Of a stretch of 61,698 bases of DNA, positions 34,948-44,333 are shown in pieces. How positions within the stretch are numbered: position 1 is the first letter of the stretch; every line of letters starts with the position of its first letter. This DNA comes from GSA-30 sp036384435 (GTDB lineage Bacteria > Pseudomonadota > Gammaproteobacteria > Xanthomonadales > Rhodanobacteraceae), in NCBI RefSeq assembly GCF_036384435.1, contig NZ_DASVMI010000114.1:1-61698 (forward strand), read 5' to 3'. Both the position numbers and the translations under genes were made by a program. Under the pieces are notes generated by a model. The model was given only the letters and a program-made list of their open reading frames with translations, had not been told where the DNA came from and searched no databases.

Positions 34948-36417
34948 TTAACCGACCGCGCCTTCCAGCGAGATCTCCAGCAGCTTCTTGGCCTCGACGG
35001 CAAATTCCATCGGCAGCTCACGGAATACCTGCTTGCAGAAGCCATCGACGATCATCGAGACGGCGTCTTCCTCGCCAATGCCACGCGCGCGGCAATAGAA
35101 CAGCTGGTCATCGGAGATCTTCGAGGTGGTTGCCTCATGCTCGACGATGGCCGTGGGATTCTTCACTTCCATGTACGGGAACGTATGCGCGCCGCAGCGC
35201 TTGCCGATCAGCAGCGAGTCGCACTGGGTATAGTTGCGCGCGCCCTCGGCGCCCTTTTCCACACGCACCAGGCCACGATACGCGTTTGAGCTGCGACCGG
35301 CACTGATGCCCTTGGAAACGATCTTGGACTTGGTGTCCTTGCCGATATGGATCATCTTGGTGCCCGTATCAGCCTGCTGGCGATGGTGCGTCAGCGCAAC
35401 CGAGTAGAACTCGCCCACCGAGCGATCGCCGCGCAACACGCAACTGGGGTACTTCCAGGTTATCGCCGAGCCGGTCTCCACCTGCGTCCAGGAAATCTTC
35501 GAATCGTTACCGCGGCAGTCGCCGCGCTTGGTAACGAAGTTGTAGATGCCGCCACGCCCTTCTTCGTCGCCCGGATACCAGTTCTGCACGGTGGAATATT
35601 TGATCTGCGCTTTTTCCAGCGCCACCAGTTCCACGACTGCCGCATGTAGCTGGTTCTCGTCGCGCATCGGCGCCGTACAGCCTTCCAGGTAGGACACGTA
35701 AGCGGCGTCCTCAGCGATGATCAAGGTGCGCTCGAACTGGCCCGTGTGCCCGGCATTAATGCGGAAGTACGTCGACAATTCCATCGGGCAACGCACACCC
35801 TTGGGGATGAAGACGAACGAACCATCGGAAAACACCGCCGAATTGAGGGCTGCGAAATAGTTATCGCCCACGGGCACTACCGAGCCCAGGTACTTCTTTA
35901 CCAATTCGGGATGCTCGCGGATGGCTTCACTCATCGAGCAGAAGATCACGCCGGCCTCGGCCAGTTCCTTGCGGAAGGTGGTGCCGACCGATACCGAATC
36001 GAATACCGCATCGACCGCTACACCTGCGAGCTTGGCCCGCTCATGCAGCGGCACGCCGAGCTTGTCGTAGGTTTCCAACAGTTTGGGATCGACCTCATCG
36101 AGCGACTTGGGCCGGTTCTTCGGCGAGGCGTAGTAACTGATCGCCTGGAAATCGATCGCACCGATCTTCAACTTGGCCCAATGCGGTTCGGCCATGGTCA
36201 ACCAGTGGCGATACGCTTTCAGTCGCCACTCGGTCATCCAATCCGGCTCATGCTTGAGCGCGGAAAGCTGGCGCACGATGTCTTCGGACAGGCCCGGCGG
36301 CAGGCTGTCGGTTTCGATGTCGGTCACGAAACCGGCCTCGTAGCGACGACCAAGCGCCGAGGCGACCTCGGCGTTGTCCCGGAGCACGGTGGCGTTTTCG
36401 CTGATTTCGATGCTCAT
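34948..36417 (-). CDS. sufB: SufB scaffold subunit
   Basis: A 489-residue core subunit of the SufBC2D iron-sulfur assembly complex. Conserved features include the CSMSEAIREHPELVKKYLG region, FRINAGHTGQFERTLIIAE, SYLEGCTAPMRDENQLHAAVVE (with the Cys of the sulfur path), and CDSLLIGKRCGAHTFPYMEVKN, each only partly quoted by family habit. The length matches SufB of gammaproteobacteria. It overlaps the regulator gene stop (ATGA) at its start, so the regulator and suf structural genes are cotranscribed. Confidence 0.95.
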   Translation of the reverse strand: MSIEISENATVLRDNAEVASALGRRYEAGFVTDIETDSLPPGLSEDIVRQLSALKHEPDWMTEWRLKAYRHWLTMAEPHWAKLKIGAIDFQAISYYASPKNRPKSLDEVDPKLLETYDKLGVPLHERAKLAGVAVDAVFDSVSVGTTFRKELAEAGVIFCSMSEAIREHPELVKKYLGSVVPVGDNYFAALNSAVFSDGSFVFIPKGVRCPMELSTYFRINAGHTGQFERTLIIAEDAAYVSYLEGCTAPMRDENQLHAAVVELVALEKAQIKYSTVQNWYPGDEEGRGGIYNFVTKRGDCRGNDSKISWTQVETGSAITWKYPSCVLRGDRSVGEFYSVALTHHRQQADTGTKMIHIGKDTKSKIVSKGISAGRSSNAYRGLVRVEKGAEGARNYTQCDSLLIGKRCGAHTFPYMEVKNPTAIVEHEATTSKISDDQLFYCRARGIGEEDAVSMIVDGFCKQVFRELPMEFAVEAKKLLEISLEGAVG

Positions 36418-36875
36418 GATGCAGTTGTGCCTTTCATTTCACCGGCGCGGCCGGTGGGAAGTGCGATGGTCTGCGGTGGTGCCAGCATGTCGGCCAGGCT
36501 CATGGCCTTGAGCGCGCGCTCGACGGCCAGACTCACCTGTTGCCAGCTACCGCGCACAGAACATTGCGATGCGCGTTCGCACTGGCCGTCGACCATGCTG
36601 CATTCGGTCATGCCAATCGGCCCTTCCATGGCTTCGACGATCTGCGCGAGCGAAATGTCGCTGGCCACCCTGGCCAGGCGATAGCCGCCATTGACGCCGC
36701 GAAACGATTCCACCAGGCCGGCATGCCCCAGCGCTTTGAGCAGCTTGCTTACGGTAGGCAACTCCAAACGGGTCTCATCGGCGATCTGCGCCGTGCTGAG
36801 CACCTCGTCCGGGTGACCGGCCATGCAGGTCATCACCACCGTGGCGTAATCGGTTAGGCGGCTGACGCGAAGCAT
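36414..36875 (-). CDS. SUF system Rrf2-family transcriptional regulator
   Basis: A 153-residue IscR-like repressor. An N-terminal winged helix (LRVSRLTDYATVVM, then LELPTVSKLLKALGHAGLV and FRGVNGGYRLAR) is followed by three cysteines C92, C99 and C105 in the ECSMVDGQC/ASQCSV pattern, matching the 2Fe-2S site of IscR-type proteins. When loaded with a cluster it would repress the suf operon, giving feedback on cluster supply. It is the first gene of the operon and is coupled to sufB. A well-formed promoter lies directly upstream. Confidence 0.93.
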   Translation of the reverse strand: MLRVSRLTDYATVVMTCMAGHPDEVLSTAQIADETRLELPTVSKLLKALGHAGLVESFRGVNGGYRLARVASDISLAQIVEAMEGPIGMTECSMVDGQCERASQCSVRGSWQQVSLAVERALKAMSLADMLAPPQTIALPTGRAGEMKGTTAS

Positions 36876-36910
36876 GGGGCGAAAGGATGGCCGGTGGAAT
36901 CGGGACTAAA

Positions 36911-36939
36911 ATGGTACTGATTTACCCTCACTCGGTCAA
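36911..36939 (-). promoter_or_regulatory. Predicted promoter of the suf operon
   Basis: On the minus strand TTGACC (36939-36934) and TACCAT (36916-36911) are separated by exactly 17 bases. The regulator ATG lies about 36 bases further. The area around it (GACCGAGTGAGGGTAAAT) is a reasonable place for the cluster-sensing regulator to bind, but I could not match it to the E. coli IscR consensus. Confidence 0.55.
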
Positions 36940-36949
36940 TCTGACGCAT

Positions 36950-36998
36950 TGCACCGCACGGGCGCCTTCGTGCATCCCGATTGCCCCACAATCGCGCA
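36950..36998 (+). promoter_or_regulatory. Two NtrC-like binding sites upstream of glnK
   Basis: TGCACC-GCACG-GGCGCC (36950-36966) and TGCCCC-ACAAT-CGCGCA (36982-36998) both fit TGCACC-N5-GGTGCA with two or three mismatches. Their centres are 32 bases apart, three helical turns, the same spacing as the strong NtrC sites of E. coli glnA. They lie about 96-128 bases before the expected start of transcription. Confidence 0.55.
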
Positions 36999-37060
36999 AG
37001 AGCCCCCTAAGGCAAATCTTAACCCACTGATTTTAATCATCATGGCATGCCTTGATGAAT

Positions 37061-37077
37061 TGGCACGCATCCTGCTG
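37061..37077 (+). promoter_or_regulatory. Sigma-54 promoter of glnK-amtB
   Basis: TGGCACG-CATC-CTGCTG has the invariant GG (37062-37063) and GC (37074-37075) 12 bases apart, as required for RpoN. It lies 35 bases upstream of the glnK ATG. With the NtrC-like sites it indicates induction on nitrogen limitation. Confidence 0.8.
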
Positions 37078-37111
37078 CACCGCCACAAAGCCACTGCTGG
37101 GGATAGCAGGC

Positions 37112-37450
37112 ATGAAGTGGATTACAGCAGTCATCAAGCCGTTCACCCTGGATGATGTTCGCCAGGCGCTGACCGATGTGGGCATCACGGGAATGACCGT
37201 GACCGAGGTCAAAGGCTTCGGCAGGCAGCATGGGCACACCGAGCTCTACCGGGGTGCCGAATACGTGGTGGATTTCCTGCCTAAGCTGAAGGTGGAGATC
37301 GCTGTAACGGACGAGCAACTCGAACAGGCGATCGAGGCGATCAGCGGTGCGGCACGCACCGGCAAAATCGGAGACGGCAAGATCTTCGTCAGCGAACTGG
37401 AACAGGCGATCCGCATCCGCACGCAGGAGGTCGACGCCGATGCGCTCTGA
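37112..37450 (+). CDS. glnK: P-II nitrogen regulatory protein GlnK
   Basis: A 112-residue trimeric signal protein that binds ATP/ADP and 2-oxoglutarate and blocks the ammonium channel when nitrogen is plentiful. The N-terminus MKWITAVIKPFTLDDVR is the P-II signature region. The T-loop has TELYRGAEYVVDFLPK with the uridylylation residue Y51. The second P-II signature, ARTGKIGDGKIFV, is present. The ATG at 37112 is the only one that gives a family-like start. It overlaps the next gene amtB by 11 bases, a classic glnK-amtB pair. Confidence 0.95.
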   Translation: MKWITAVIKPFTLDDVRQALTDVGITGMTVTEVKGFGRQHGHTELYRGAEYVVDFLPKLKVEIAVTDEQLEQAIEAISGAARTGKIGDGKIFVSELEQAIRIRTQEVDADAL

Positions 37451-38783
37451 CATGCAGACGAAGACGTTGATACAAGGCTTGCTGGCACTGGGACTGACAT
37501 GCGCGGCCTCTCCGGCCCTCGCCCAAGCCGTGGCGCCCACCCCTGTGCTCAACAGTGGCGATACGGCGTGGATGCTCACGTCCACGATGCTGGTACTGTT
37601 GATGACCATTCCCGGCCTGGCGCTGTTCTACGGCGGCATGGTGCGCGCCAAGAATCTGCTATCGGTGCTGATGCAATGCTTTGCCATCACCGCGCTGGTC
37701 ACCGTGCTCTGGATGGTCTATGGCTATTCGCTGGCCTTCAGCACGCAAGGCATGCAGGCACACGTCACCAACCTGCATTCGATCATCGGTGGCCTGGACA
37801 GGACGATGCTGGCCGGGCTCAAACCCGATTCGCTGTACCAGACTGTGCCCGAAGCAGTCTTCGTGATGTTCCAGTTGACCTTCGCGATCATCACTCCCGC
37901 GCTGATCATCGGCGCTTTTGCCGAACGCATGAAGTTCAGTGCGTTGCTATGGTTCAGCGGGTTGTGGCTGACCATCGCCTATCTACCGATGGCGCACATG
38001 GTGTGGAGTGGTCCAGGATCGCTGTTGGGTGACCTGGGCGTGCTCGATTTTGCCGGCGGTACGGTCGTGCACATCAACGCAGGCATTGCCGGCTTAGTTG
38101 CCTGCCTGGTCATCGGCAAGCGACGCGGTTACCCGCATACGCCGATGCCGCCGCACAATCTCGGTTACACCGTCGTCGGCGCAAGTCTGTTGTGGCTGGG
38201 ATGGTTCGGCTTCAACGCCGGCTCGGCCGTAGCCGCCAATGGCAGCGCGGGCATGGCCATGCTGGTCACCCAGATCGCCACGGCTGCCGCCGCACTGGGC
38301 TGGCTGGTGGCCGAGTGGGTCAGTCATGGTCGCCCGAGCGTGCTGGGCATTGTCTCAGGTGCGGTAGCCGGCCTGGTGGCCGTCACACCCGCCGCCGGTA
38401 CCGTGGGCCCTGGTGGCGCCCTCGTGCTTGGTGCCGTTGCAGGCGTGGTGTGTTTCTTCACCGCGACCAGGCTCAAGCACAAGCTTGGTTACGACGACTC
38501 GCTGGATGTATTCGGCGTGCACGCGGTGGCCGGCATCATCGGCGGCGTTCTTACAGGCCCTCTGGCGGCGCCCTCACTCGGTGGTTTTGGCACAGTTACC
38601 GACCTTGGCGCCCAGCTGTGGATACAGACCAAGGGCGTTCTGTTAACCGTCGGCTGGAGTGCCCTCACCAGCTACGTGATCCTCAAGGCGTTGGATCTGA
38701 CCCTGGGCCTGCGCGTCGACGACGAACAGGAGATGGTCGGCCTGGATATCTCGCTGCACGAGGAAAAAGCCTACAACCTCTGA
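37440..38783 (+). CDS. amtB: Ammonium transporter AmtB
   Basis: A 447-residue trimeric ammonium channel of the inner membrane. A signal peptide (LLALGLTCAASPALAQA, about 10-27) precedes eleven helices, as in E. coli AmtB. Landmarks are FYGGMVRAKN in the first helix region, DFAGGTVVHINAGIAGL (family signature with pore His) and VFGVHAVAGIIGGVLTG (second pore His). I chose the ATG at 37440, preceded by AGGAGG nine bases away, rather than the Met at 37452. It shares the sigma-54 promoter of glnK and ends before a strong terminator. Confidence 0.95.
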   Translation: MRSDMQTKTLIQGLLALGLTCAASPALAQAVAPTPVLNSGDTAWMLTSTMLVLLMTIPGLALFYGGMVRAKNLLSVLMQCFAITALVTVLWMVYGYSLAFSTQGMQAHVTNLHSIIGGLDRTMLAGLKPDSLYQTVPEAVFVMFQLTFAIITPALIIGAFAERMKFSALLWFSGLWLTIAYLPMAHMVWSGPGSLLGDLGVLDFAGGTVVHINAGIAGLVACLVIGKRRGYPHTPMPPHNLGYTVVGASLLWLGWFGFNAGSAVAANGSAGMAMLVTQIATAAAALGWLVAEWVSHGRPSVLGIVSGAVAGLVAVTPAAGTVGPGGALVLGAVAGVVCFFTATRLKHKLGYDDSLDVFGVHAVAGIIGGVLTGPLAAPSLGGFGTVTDLGAQLWIQTKGVLLTVGWSALTSYVILKALDLTLGLRVDDEQEMVGLDISLHEEKAYNL

Positions 38784-38814
38784 CACGCATCGCCATGGTT
38801 CGCCTGTAGAACAA

Positions 38815-38846
38815 CGGCCGGGACGCACTTGTCCCGGCCGCCTTTT
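38815..38846 (+). terminator. Rho-independent terminator of glnK-amtB
   Basis: CGGCCGGGAC (38815-38824) pairs perfectly with GTCCCGGCCG (38831-38840) around a six-base loop and is followed on the plus strand by CCTTTTTC. It may also slow the convergent metal-efflux transcript. Confidence 0.88.
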
Positions 38847-41800
38847 TCATTGATCCGTGGACCGGCTTTCCAGCCAGTCATAGATCACCGGCAACACCAC
38901 CAGTGTCAGCAATGTCGCGGTGATTAGTCCACCAACCACCACGGTGGCGAGAGGGCGTTGCGTCTGTGCACCCACGCCGGACGACAACAGCATCGGCAGC
39001 AGGCCGAGTATCGCAACGGTGGCCGTCATCAAGACCGGACGCAATCGCAATGATGCCCCGCGCCATACGGCCTCGCGAACACTCAGCCCGGCCGCGCGCT
39101 GCGCATTGAGAAAACTGACCAGCACGATACCGTTGAGCATCGCCACGCCGAATACGGCGATGAAGCCGATGGCGGATGGCACCGAGAGATACTGGCCGGT
39201 CATGGCCAGGCCCAGCACGCCACCGATGGTGGCAAACGGAACGTTGGCAAGAATGAGCAATGCGTGGCGCACCGAATTGAACGCGGTGTAGAGCAATATG
39301 AAAATGAACAGGATCGTCATCGGCACGATGATCGCCAGGCGCTGCAATGCACGCTGCTGGTTCTCGAAAGCGCCGCCCCACTCAGTGTAGTACCCCGTCG
39401 GCAATTTTAGCTTCTGCGCGATCGCGGCATTGGCGTCTCGCACGAAACCATCGATGTCGCGTCCACGCACATCCATCTGGATCACGGCCTGGCGCTGCAA
39501 CTGTTCGCGACGGATAAATGAATAGCCTTCCTGCACCTCCACGCTGGCCACCTGTGACAACTGAACGATCGCGCCCGAGGGCGCGTGAATCGGGATGCGC
39601 CTGATCGTCTCGATGGATGCGCGATCTGCGTTGTCCAGACTCACCGCAATATCGAAACGACGCACTCCATCGATCAGGCTGCCCACTGGCTCCGCGCCGA
39701 TACCATGCCTGACCACGTCCAGCACATCGTCGACGTTGAGCCCGTAACGCGACAGGGCATCGCGATCGGCCACGATACGTATCTGCGGCTTACCGACGTT
39801 GGCCTCCAGCGACAAGTCGGCCACGCCAGGAACTTCGGCCAGGATATCGCGTAACCGGGCACTGAGCCTATCCAGCTCGGCAAGATCCTGGCCGTAGAGT
39901 TTGAGCGCCAGCGTGGCGCGCACACCGGAAATCAATTCTTCCACGCGCATCTGGATAGGCTGGGTATAACTGACCACGGCGGTGGGCAATGCATCGATGA
40001 GTTCGGCCTGCATCCCTTGCTCGATACTTTCAAGCGTCTGTCCCTTGCGCCACTGTGAGGCCGGCTTCAGCGGCGTATACACCTCCATGTAGTTCACGTC
40101 TGCGGTCTCGCCCTTTTCGGCGCGCCCAATCATTGCCAGCGTGGTTTCCACCTCAGGAAACTTCTCTGCGATTCGGCTGGATATGCGCTGGGAGATGGCA
40201 ATCGATTCCTGCAGTGATGCCGAGGGAATGGATGTTACCCGCCACATGATGGCGCCTTCCTTGAGGCTGGGCATGAACTCCTTGCCCAGAAACGGGAACA
40301 ACGCAAGACTCGCCACCAGGGCAAGCATCGCTACCGTGACCACCACCACACGCCGGCGCAAGGCCCACCCCAGCAGTTGCGCATAACCACGCTTGAGCCA
40401 GCCAACCAGGCGCGTATCCTTTTCTTCTCCGGGCCGAAGCAGCCATGCCGCAAGCACCGGAATCAACGTTAGCGCCAGCAGCAGCGAACCGCCCATGGCG
40501 AAACTGATGTTGAAGGCCATGGGCTTGAACATCTTGCCCTCCAGGCCCTGCAGGCTCAATAGCGGCAGGAACACTACCATGATGATCAAGATAGCGAATG
40601 CCATCGGGCTCGCTACTTCTCGCGCCGCCTGGATGACCGCCGCGCCACGATCGACTTCGCGCCCCTCGGCGCGGCGTTCGGCCATGATGCGAAAGGCGTT
40701 TTCCACCATCACCACTGCACCGTCGACCATCATGCCGATACCGATCGCCAAGCCAGCCAGCGACATCAGGTTGGCCGACATCCCCAGCTGCGACATACAG
40801 ATGAAAGCGATCAACATCGCCAATGGCAAGGCCACGATAACCACTGCCGCGCTACGCACTTCACCCAGAAAGAAGAACAGCACCAGTGCCACCAGCAAGG
40901 AGCCTTCCACCAGCGCACGTACAGCCGTACCCACCGCTTCGTTGACCAGATCGGTCCGCTCGTACACGGAACGAACCGTAACGCCATCGGGCAAGGAACG
41001 CTTGAGGGTCTCCAGCCTCCCCTTGACCGCATCGACGACTGTCTTGGCGTTCTCGCCAATTCGCGCGAGCGCCTGCCCCATCACCACTTCCTTGCCATCG
41101 CGTGTGACTGCGCCAGTGCGCGATGCACTTCCCTCGACCACCGTGGCAACATCGCGCAGGTATACCGGTGTACCGTCTTGTGTCCTGAGTACGATTCGCT
41201 CGATGTCCTGGAGCGAGCCCAGACGGCCCAGGCCGCGAACGAGGTACTGCTCACGACCAAGGTCGATGAAATTGCCTCCAGCCTGCGCATTGTTCGCTTG
41301 CAATGCCTGCACGATGTCTTTGAAGCCTAGTCCGTGCGCAATCAGCTTGAGCGGATCGACGCGCACCTGGAACTGGCGCTCCTTGCCGCCCCACGACACA
41401 ATGTCATCGACGCCGGGGGCGGTACGCAAAGCCATGCGAATGTTCCAGTCCTGCAAGGTGCGCATTTCCGTGTCGCCACCATCTCCCGCATCGCGTTCGA
41501 CCGTGTACCAGAAAACCTGCCCAAGCCCTGATGTATTGGGCCCCATTTCCGGTTTGCCGTAACCCTGCGGTAACTGGTCGGCGACCTGTTGCAGGCGTTC
41601 ATTCACCAGCTGTCGCGCGAAGTAGATGTCCATGTCGTCATCGAAATACACCGACACATAGGACAGGCCGAACAGACTGACCGAACGGATCTGCTGGACT
41701 TTCGGCAGTCCGCCAAGTGCCGACTCCACGGACACGGTAAGCATCTGCTCCACGTCCTCGGCTGCCAGTCCGGGCGCTTCGGTGTAGACATTGACCTGTA

Positions 41801-41936
41801 CGGGCGTGACATCTGGAAACGCATCGATCGGCAAACGACTCACCGCGCGGTAACCAGCCAAGGCGATGCCAGCGAACACGATAAGCACAAGCCATCGATA
41901 GCGAAGCGATAATTCGACAAGGCGCGCCAGCATCAT
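38847..41936 (-). CDS. CzcA-family heavy-metal RND pump
   Basis: A 1029-residue inner membrane RND pump of the heavy-metal efflux class. The N-terminus LPIDAFPDVTPVQVNVYTEAPG, split around residues 33-54, is typical of CzcA/CusA. TM4 has GMMVDGAVVMVEN, where Asp and Glu of the proton and metal path are kept but the earlier Asp of the CzcA DFG form is Gly. Methionines typical of CusA's copper ladder are not obvious, so zinc, cobalt, cadmium or nickel is likelier than copper; this is tentative. The start overlaps the adaptor stop (ATGA). It is last in the czcI-like/C/B/A unit. Confidence 0.9.
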   Translation of the reverse strand: MMLARLVELSLRYRWLVLIVFAGIALAGYRAVSRLPIDAFPDVTPVQVNVYTEAPGLAAEDVEQMLTVSVESALGGLPKVQQIRSVSLFGLSYVSVYFDDDMDIYFARQLVNERLQQVADQLPQGYGKPEMGPNTSGLGQVFWYTVERDAGDGGDTEMRTLQDWNIRMALRTAPGVDDIVSWGGKERQFQVRVDPLKLIAHGLGFKDIVQALQANNAQAGGNFIDLGREQYLVRGLGRLGSLQDIERIVLRTQDGTPVYLRDVATVVEGSASRTGAVTRDGKEVVMGQALARIGENAKTVVDAVKGRLETLKRSLPDGVTVRSVYERTDLVNEAVGTAVRALVEGSLLVALVLFFFLGEVRSAAVVIVALPLAMLIAFICMSQLGMSANLMSLAGLAIGIGMMVDGAVVMVENAFRIMAERRAEGREVDRGAAVIQAAREVASPMAFAILIIMVVFLPLLSLQGLEGKMFKPMAFNISFAMGGSLLLALTLIPVLAAWLLRPGEEKDTRLVGWLKRGYAQLLGWALRRRVVVVTVAMLALVASLALFPFLGKEFMPSLKEGAIMWRVTSIPSASLQESIAISQRISSRIAEKFPEVETTLAMIGRAEKGETADVNYMEVYTPLKPASQWRKGQTLESIEQGMQAELIDALPTAVVSYTQPIQMRVEELISGVRATLALKLYGQDLAELDRLSARLRDILAEVPGVADLSLEANVGKPQIRIVADRDALSRYGLNVDDVLDVVRHGIGAEPVGSLIDGVRRFDIAVSLDNADRASIETIRRIPIHAPSGAIVQLSQVASVEVQEGYSFIRREQLQRQAVIQMDVRGRDIDGFVRDANAAIAQKLKLPTGYYTEWGGAFENQQRALQRLAIIVPMTILFIFILLYTAFNSVRHALLILANVPFATIGGVLGLAMTGQYLSVPSAIGFIAVFGVAMLNGIVLVSFLNAQRAAGLSVREAVWRGASLRLRPVLMTATVAILGLLPMLLSSGVGAQTQRPLATVVVGGLITATLLTLVVLPVIYDWLESRSTDQ

Positions 41937-43021
41937 TCTTCTCCCAGCTGTGAACGCAGCAGCCGCGCCTTGATGGCAAAGGTGCCCGCACTCACGTAAC
42001 GCTGCCCGGCGGACAGTCCTTCGCGAATCACGACCCAGCCATTGCGTGTCTCTCCGGTGGTCACCGGTACCGGATCGAATGCATGATCGTCTTCGGCGAC
42101 AAACACGACTGACTGCCCTTTCAGCCACACGACCGCCTCGACGGGCACCGCCAGTTCTTCGACATGTCCGGGCAATTGCAACCGCACGTCCACCAAGTCG
42201 CCCGGATGCAGCAGATCCCGACGATTATCCACGCGCACGCGCACCGGCACGGTGCGTGTGCGCTCATCGAGTTGATGCCCCACTTGCACCACATGACCGC
42301 CCAGCTCTATGCCGTGCGCCAGAATCCTTGCGCCCGCCTCTGCGGCGATCCCACGCACGTCGGCAGGAGGCAGCTGCGCTTCAACCCATACGGTATCTTC
42401 CTTGACTAGCGTGAACAGCGTGCGCCCGGGCTCCACTCGCTCTCCAACCAGAAACTGATCGGTCGTCACGCGGCCCGCGGTAGGCGCGAGCAAGGCATAA
42501 CTACCATCGGCTCGGGCCGAGCCGCCCTGCAATACGCGGCCAATTTGTGCATCGGACAAACCAAAGGCTTTCAGGCGCGCACGGGCTTGATCGCGTTGCA
42601 CCTGCACTTCGGCATAGCGGCGCCCGGACACAGCCTGGGGTCCCAACGCGGTAACACGGCGCCACTCCTGCTCGGCAACGATCAGCGCACCTTGGCTTTC
42701 AGCCACCTGCACGCTGGACAGCACCATCAATGGCTGCCCTGCTTTTACCATGTCGCCAAGCCGAACCTTGCGTTCCAGTACGATCGACTCGACCCTGGGG
42801 GTCACCAGCTCCGTCGAGTACGCGTCTGCCTTGACCTCGCCTGGCGCGCGCAATGCCTGCGCCAGCGATTTGCGCTCGACGGTCTGAATAACGATGCCGG
42901 CCTCCTTGATGGATGCGGCATCCCAGGCTCGCGACAGGGGGGCGTCCTGGGCACTGGCGATACCCATAACCAGCGACACCATCAAAGCACTCCAGACCCA
43001 TGGGTAAATGCGTGTCTTCAT
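41933..43021 (-). CDS. CzcB-like RND periplasmic adaptor
   Basis: A 362-residue periplasmic adaptor of the heavy-metal efflux type. The signal peptide ends near IASAQDAP. Lipoyl half motifs lie at VESIVLERKVRLGDMVKAGQPL and LLAPTAGRVTTDQFLVGERVEPG, with a short helical hairpin between them (about 105-165). GETRNGWVVIREGLSAGQRYV near the end is the membrane-proximal domain. No His-rich metal-binding N-terminus like that of CzcB of Cupriavidus is present. Both ends overlap the flanking genes by four bases. Confidence 0.9.
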   Translation of the reverse strand: MKTRIYPWVWSALMVSLVMGIASAQDAPLSRAWDAASIKEAGIVIQTVERKSLAQALRAPGEVKADAYSTELVTPRVESIVLERKVRLGDMVKAGQPLMVLSSVQVAESQGALIVAEQEWRRVTALGPQAVSGRRYAEVQVQRDQARARLKAFGLSDAQIGRVLQGGSARADGSYALLAPTAGRVTTDQFLVGERVEPGRTLFTLVKEDTVWVEAQLPPADVRGIAAEAGARILAHGIELGGHVVQVGHQLDERTRTVPVRVRVDNRRDLLHPGDLVDVRLQLPGHVEELAVPVEAVVWLKGQSVVFVAEDDHAFDPVPVTTGETRNGWVVIREGLSAGQRYVSAGTFAIKARLLRSQLGEE

Positions 43022-44265
43022 CGCTGCAGCTCCTTGTCGTCGCCATCAATCCACGCGGTAAGCTGGCCGGCGGCCTGGAGGTAATCGAACCAGCTTTGCC
43101 AAGCGCGCGATTTCAAATCCACGCCCGATAGCACCGTATCCAGACTTTGCCGGAGCTGTAGCAGGTATTCGGATGTACCGATTTCACCAGCGCGCCAGAG
43201 TTTCTCCAGCAAGGCCGCTCGCTCGTCGAAAGCCCCGGCGCGCCCCCGGATGAAGGCCTCATGGGCAACATAGAGCGCGCGGTATCGCGCCTGCGCCTCC
43301 CTCAGGCGCGCCCGCAAGTTCCACAGCTGGGCCTGCCGTTGCACGGCAACCGCGTTCGCCCGCGCCCGCGCTGCTTCGACATCGGCGCGTCCGGTATTGA
43401 GCACCGGCAATGGGATGGACAGACTCAAGCCGATGACCGGATCGCTCTGCCGTCCAGCACGCACCTGCCCTGTGGTCAGGCTTAGCGTGGGATCGGACCG
43501 GCGCATACTTTGCGCCACCGCCACGCTCGCGTCGGCCAGCGCCTGTTGCGCCGTTGCCATGCGCGATTCCGGCAACGCTTCGGCCGCCAGCGGCCGGATG
43601 GACTCGGGCGCCGAAAGCGTTTGCGGCAACGACAAAGTCGGCATCTGTTCTTGCCCCGTCAAGGCCATCATCTGGGCCTGCGCGGCGGCCTCGTCTGCGA
43701 TCAGCGATGCCTGCTGCAACTGCGCCTCGCCCAGTGCCAACCCTGCGAGGTCGCGCTCGCTGCTGCTGATATCGCCAGCTGCCAAGCGTTCGCCAGCAAG
43801 CTCGTCAAACCGTTTCATCAACAGCACACGGCGCTCGCCCCAGAAGCGCTGCTGCGCAGCCAGTGTCGCTGCCGATCTGGCCTTGAGCCATCGCGCCGCT
43901 ACATCACGGCGTGCCAGTTCGTATCTGGCGTCCTCGACCTGGAGGGCAGCCTCACCCTCGGCGGCACGCGTCCGGCGTTTGCCTGAAACGTCGAGCGGCA
44001 AGCTCACCCCGACGGTGCGGCGATTCACATCGGCGTTTTCCGCATCGATCGATAGCGATGGGTTGTAAAACGGTTGCGCTGCTGCGCGCGAACCTGCTCT
44101 GGCGGCATCCATGGAGGCCCGGGCAGCCTGGACCTCGGGGCTGTTCTCCCAGAGATGTCTTATGGACTCACGAAGCGCCGGGGACGCGGCAGGTGCCTGG
44201 GCGAAAGCCGGCAAGGCACGGCAACACAACGCAGCCCCAAAGAGGGCCGCACGTAGAAATAGCAT
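43018..44265 (-). CDS. CzcC-like TolC-family outer membrane factor
   Basis: A 415-residue outer membrane channel protein. The signal peptide ends near ALPAFAQAP. The OEP repeats appear as WENSPEVQAARASMDAARAG followed by NPSLSIDAENADVNRRTVGVSLPLDVSGKR in the first half, and DPVIGLSLSIPLPVLNTGRADVE in the second, each split here for brevity. The first half lacks a lipobox, unlike the other two outer membrane factors in the window. It is coupled to the adaptor gene and preceded 68 bases upstream by a small Cys/His-rich gene. Confidence 0.9.
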   Translation of the reverse strand: MLFLRAALFGAALCCRALPAFAQAPAASPALRESIRHLWENSPEVQAARASMDAARAGSRAAAQPFYNPSLSIDAENADVNRRTVGVSLPLDVSGKRRTRAAEGEAALQVEDARYELARRDVAARWLKARSAATLAAQQRFWGERRVLLMKRFDELAGERLAAGDISSSERDLAGLALGEAQLQQASLIADEAAAQAQMMALTGQEQMPTLSLPQTLSAPESIRPLAAEALPESRMATAQQALADASVAVAQSMRRSDPTLSLTTGQVRAGRQSDPVIGLSLSIPLPVLNTGRADVEAARARANAVAVQRQAQLWNLRARLREAQARYRALYVAHEAFIRGRAGAFDERAALLEKLWRAGEIGTSEYLLQLRQSLDTVLSGVDLKSRAWQSWFDYLQAAGQLTAWIDGDDKELQR

Positions 44266-44333
44266 GGGTCATGCTCCTGAAAAACGGTCAAGTCGCGCCC
44301 TTGAAAGCCGGGCACACCACGGATGACGGTTTT

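Noticed and set aside
36901..36945. IscR type 1 operator in the suf promoter.
   Set aside because: The sequence does not fit the published E. coli consensus well enough; only the promoter elements are supported.
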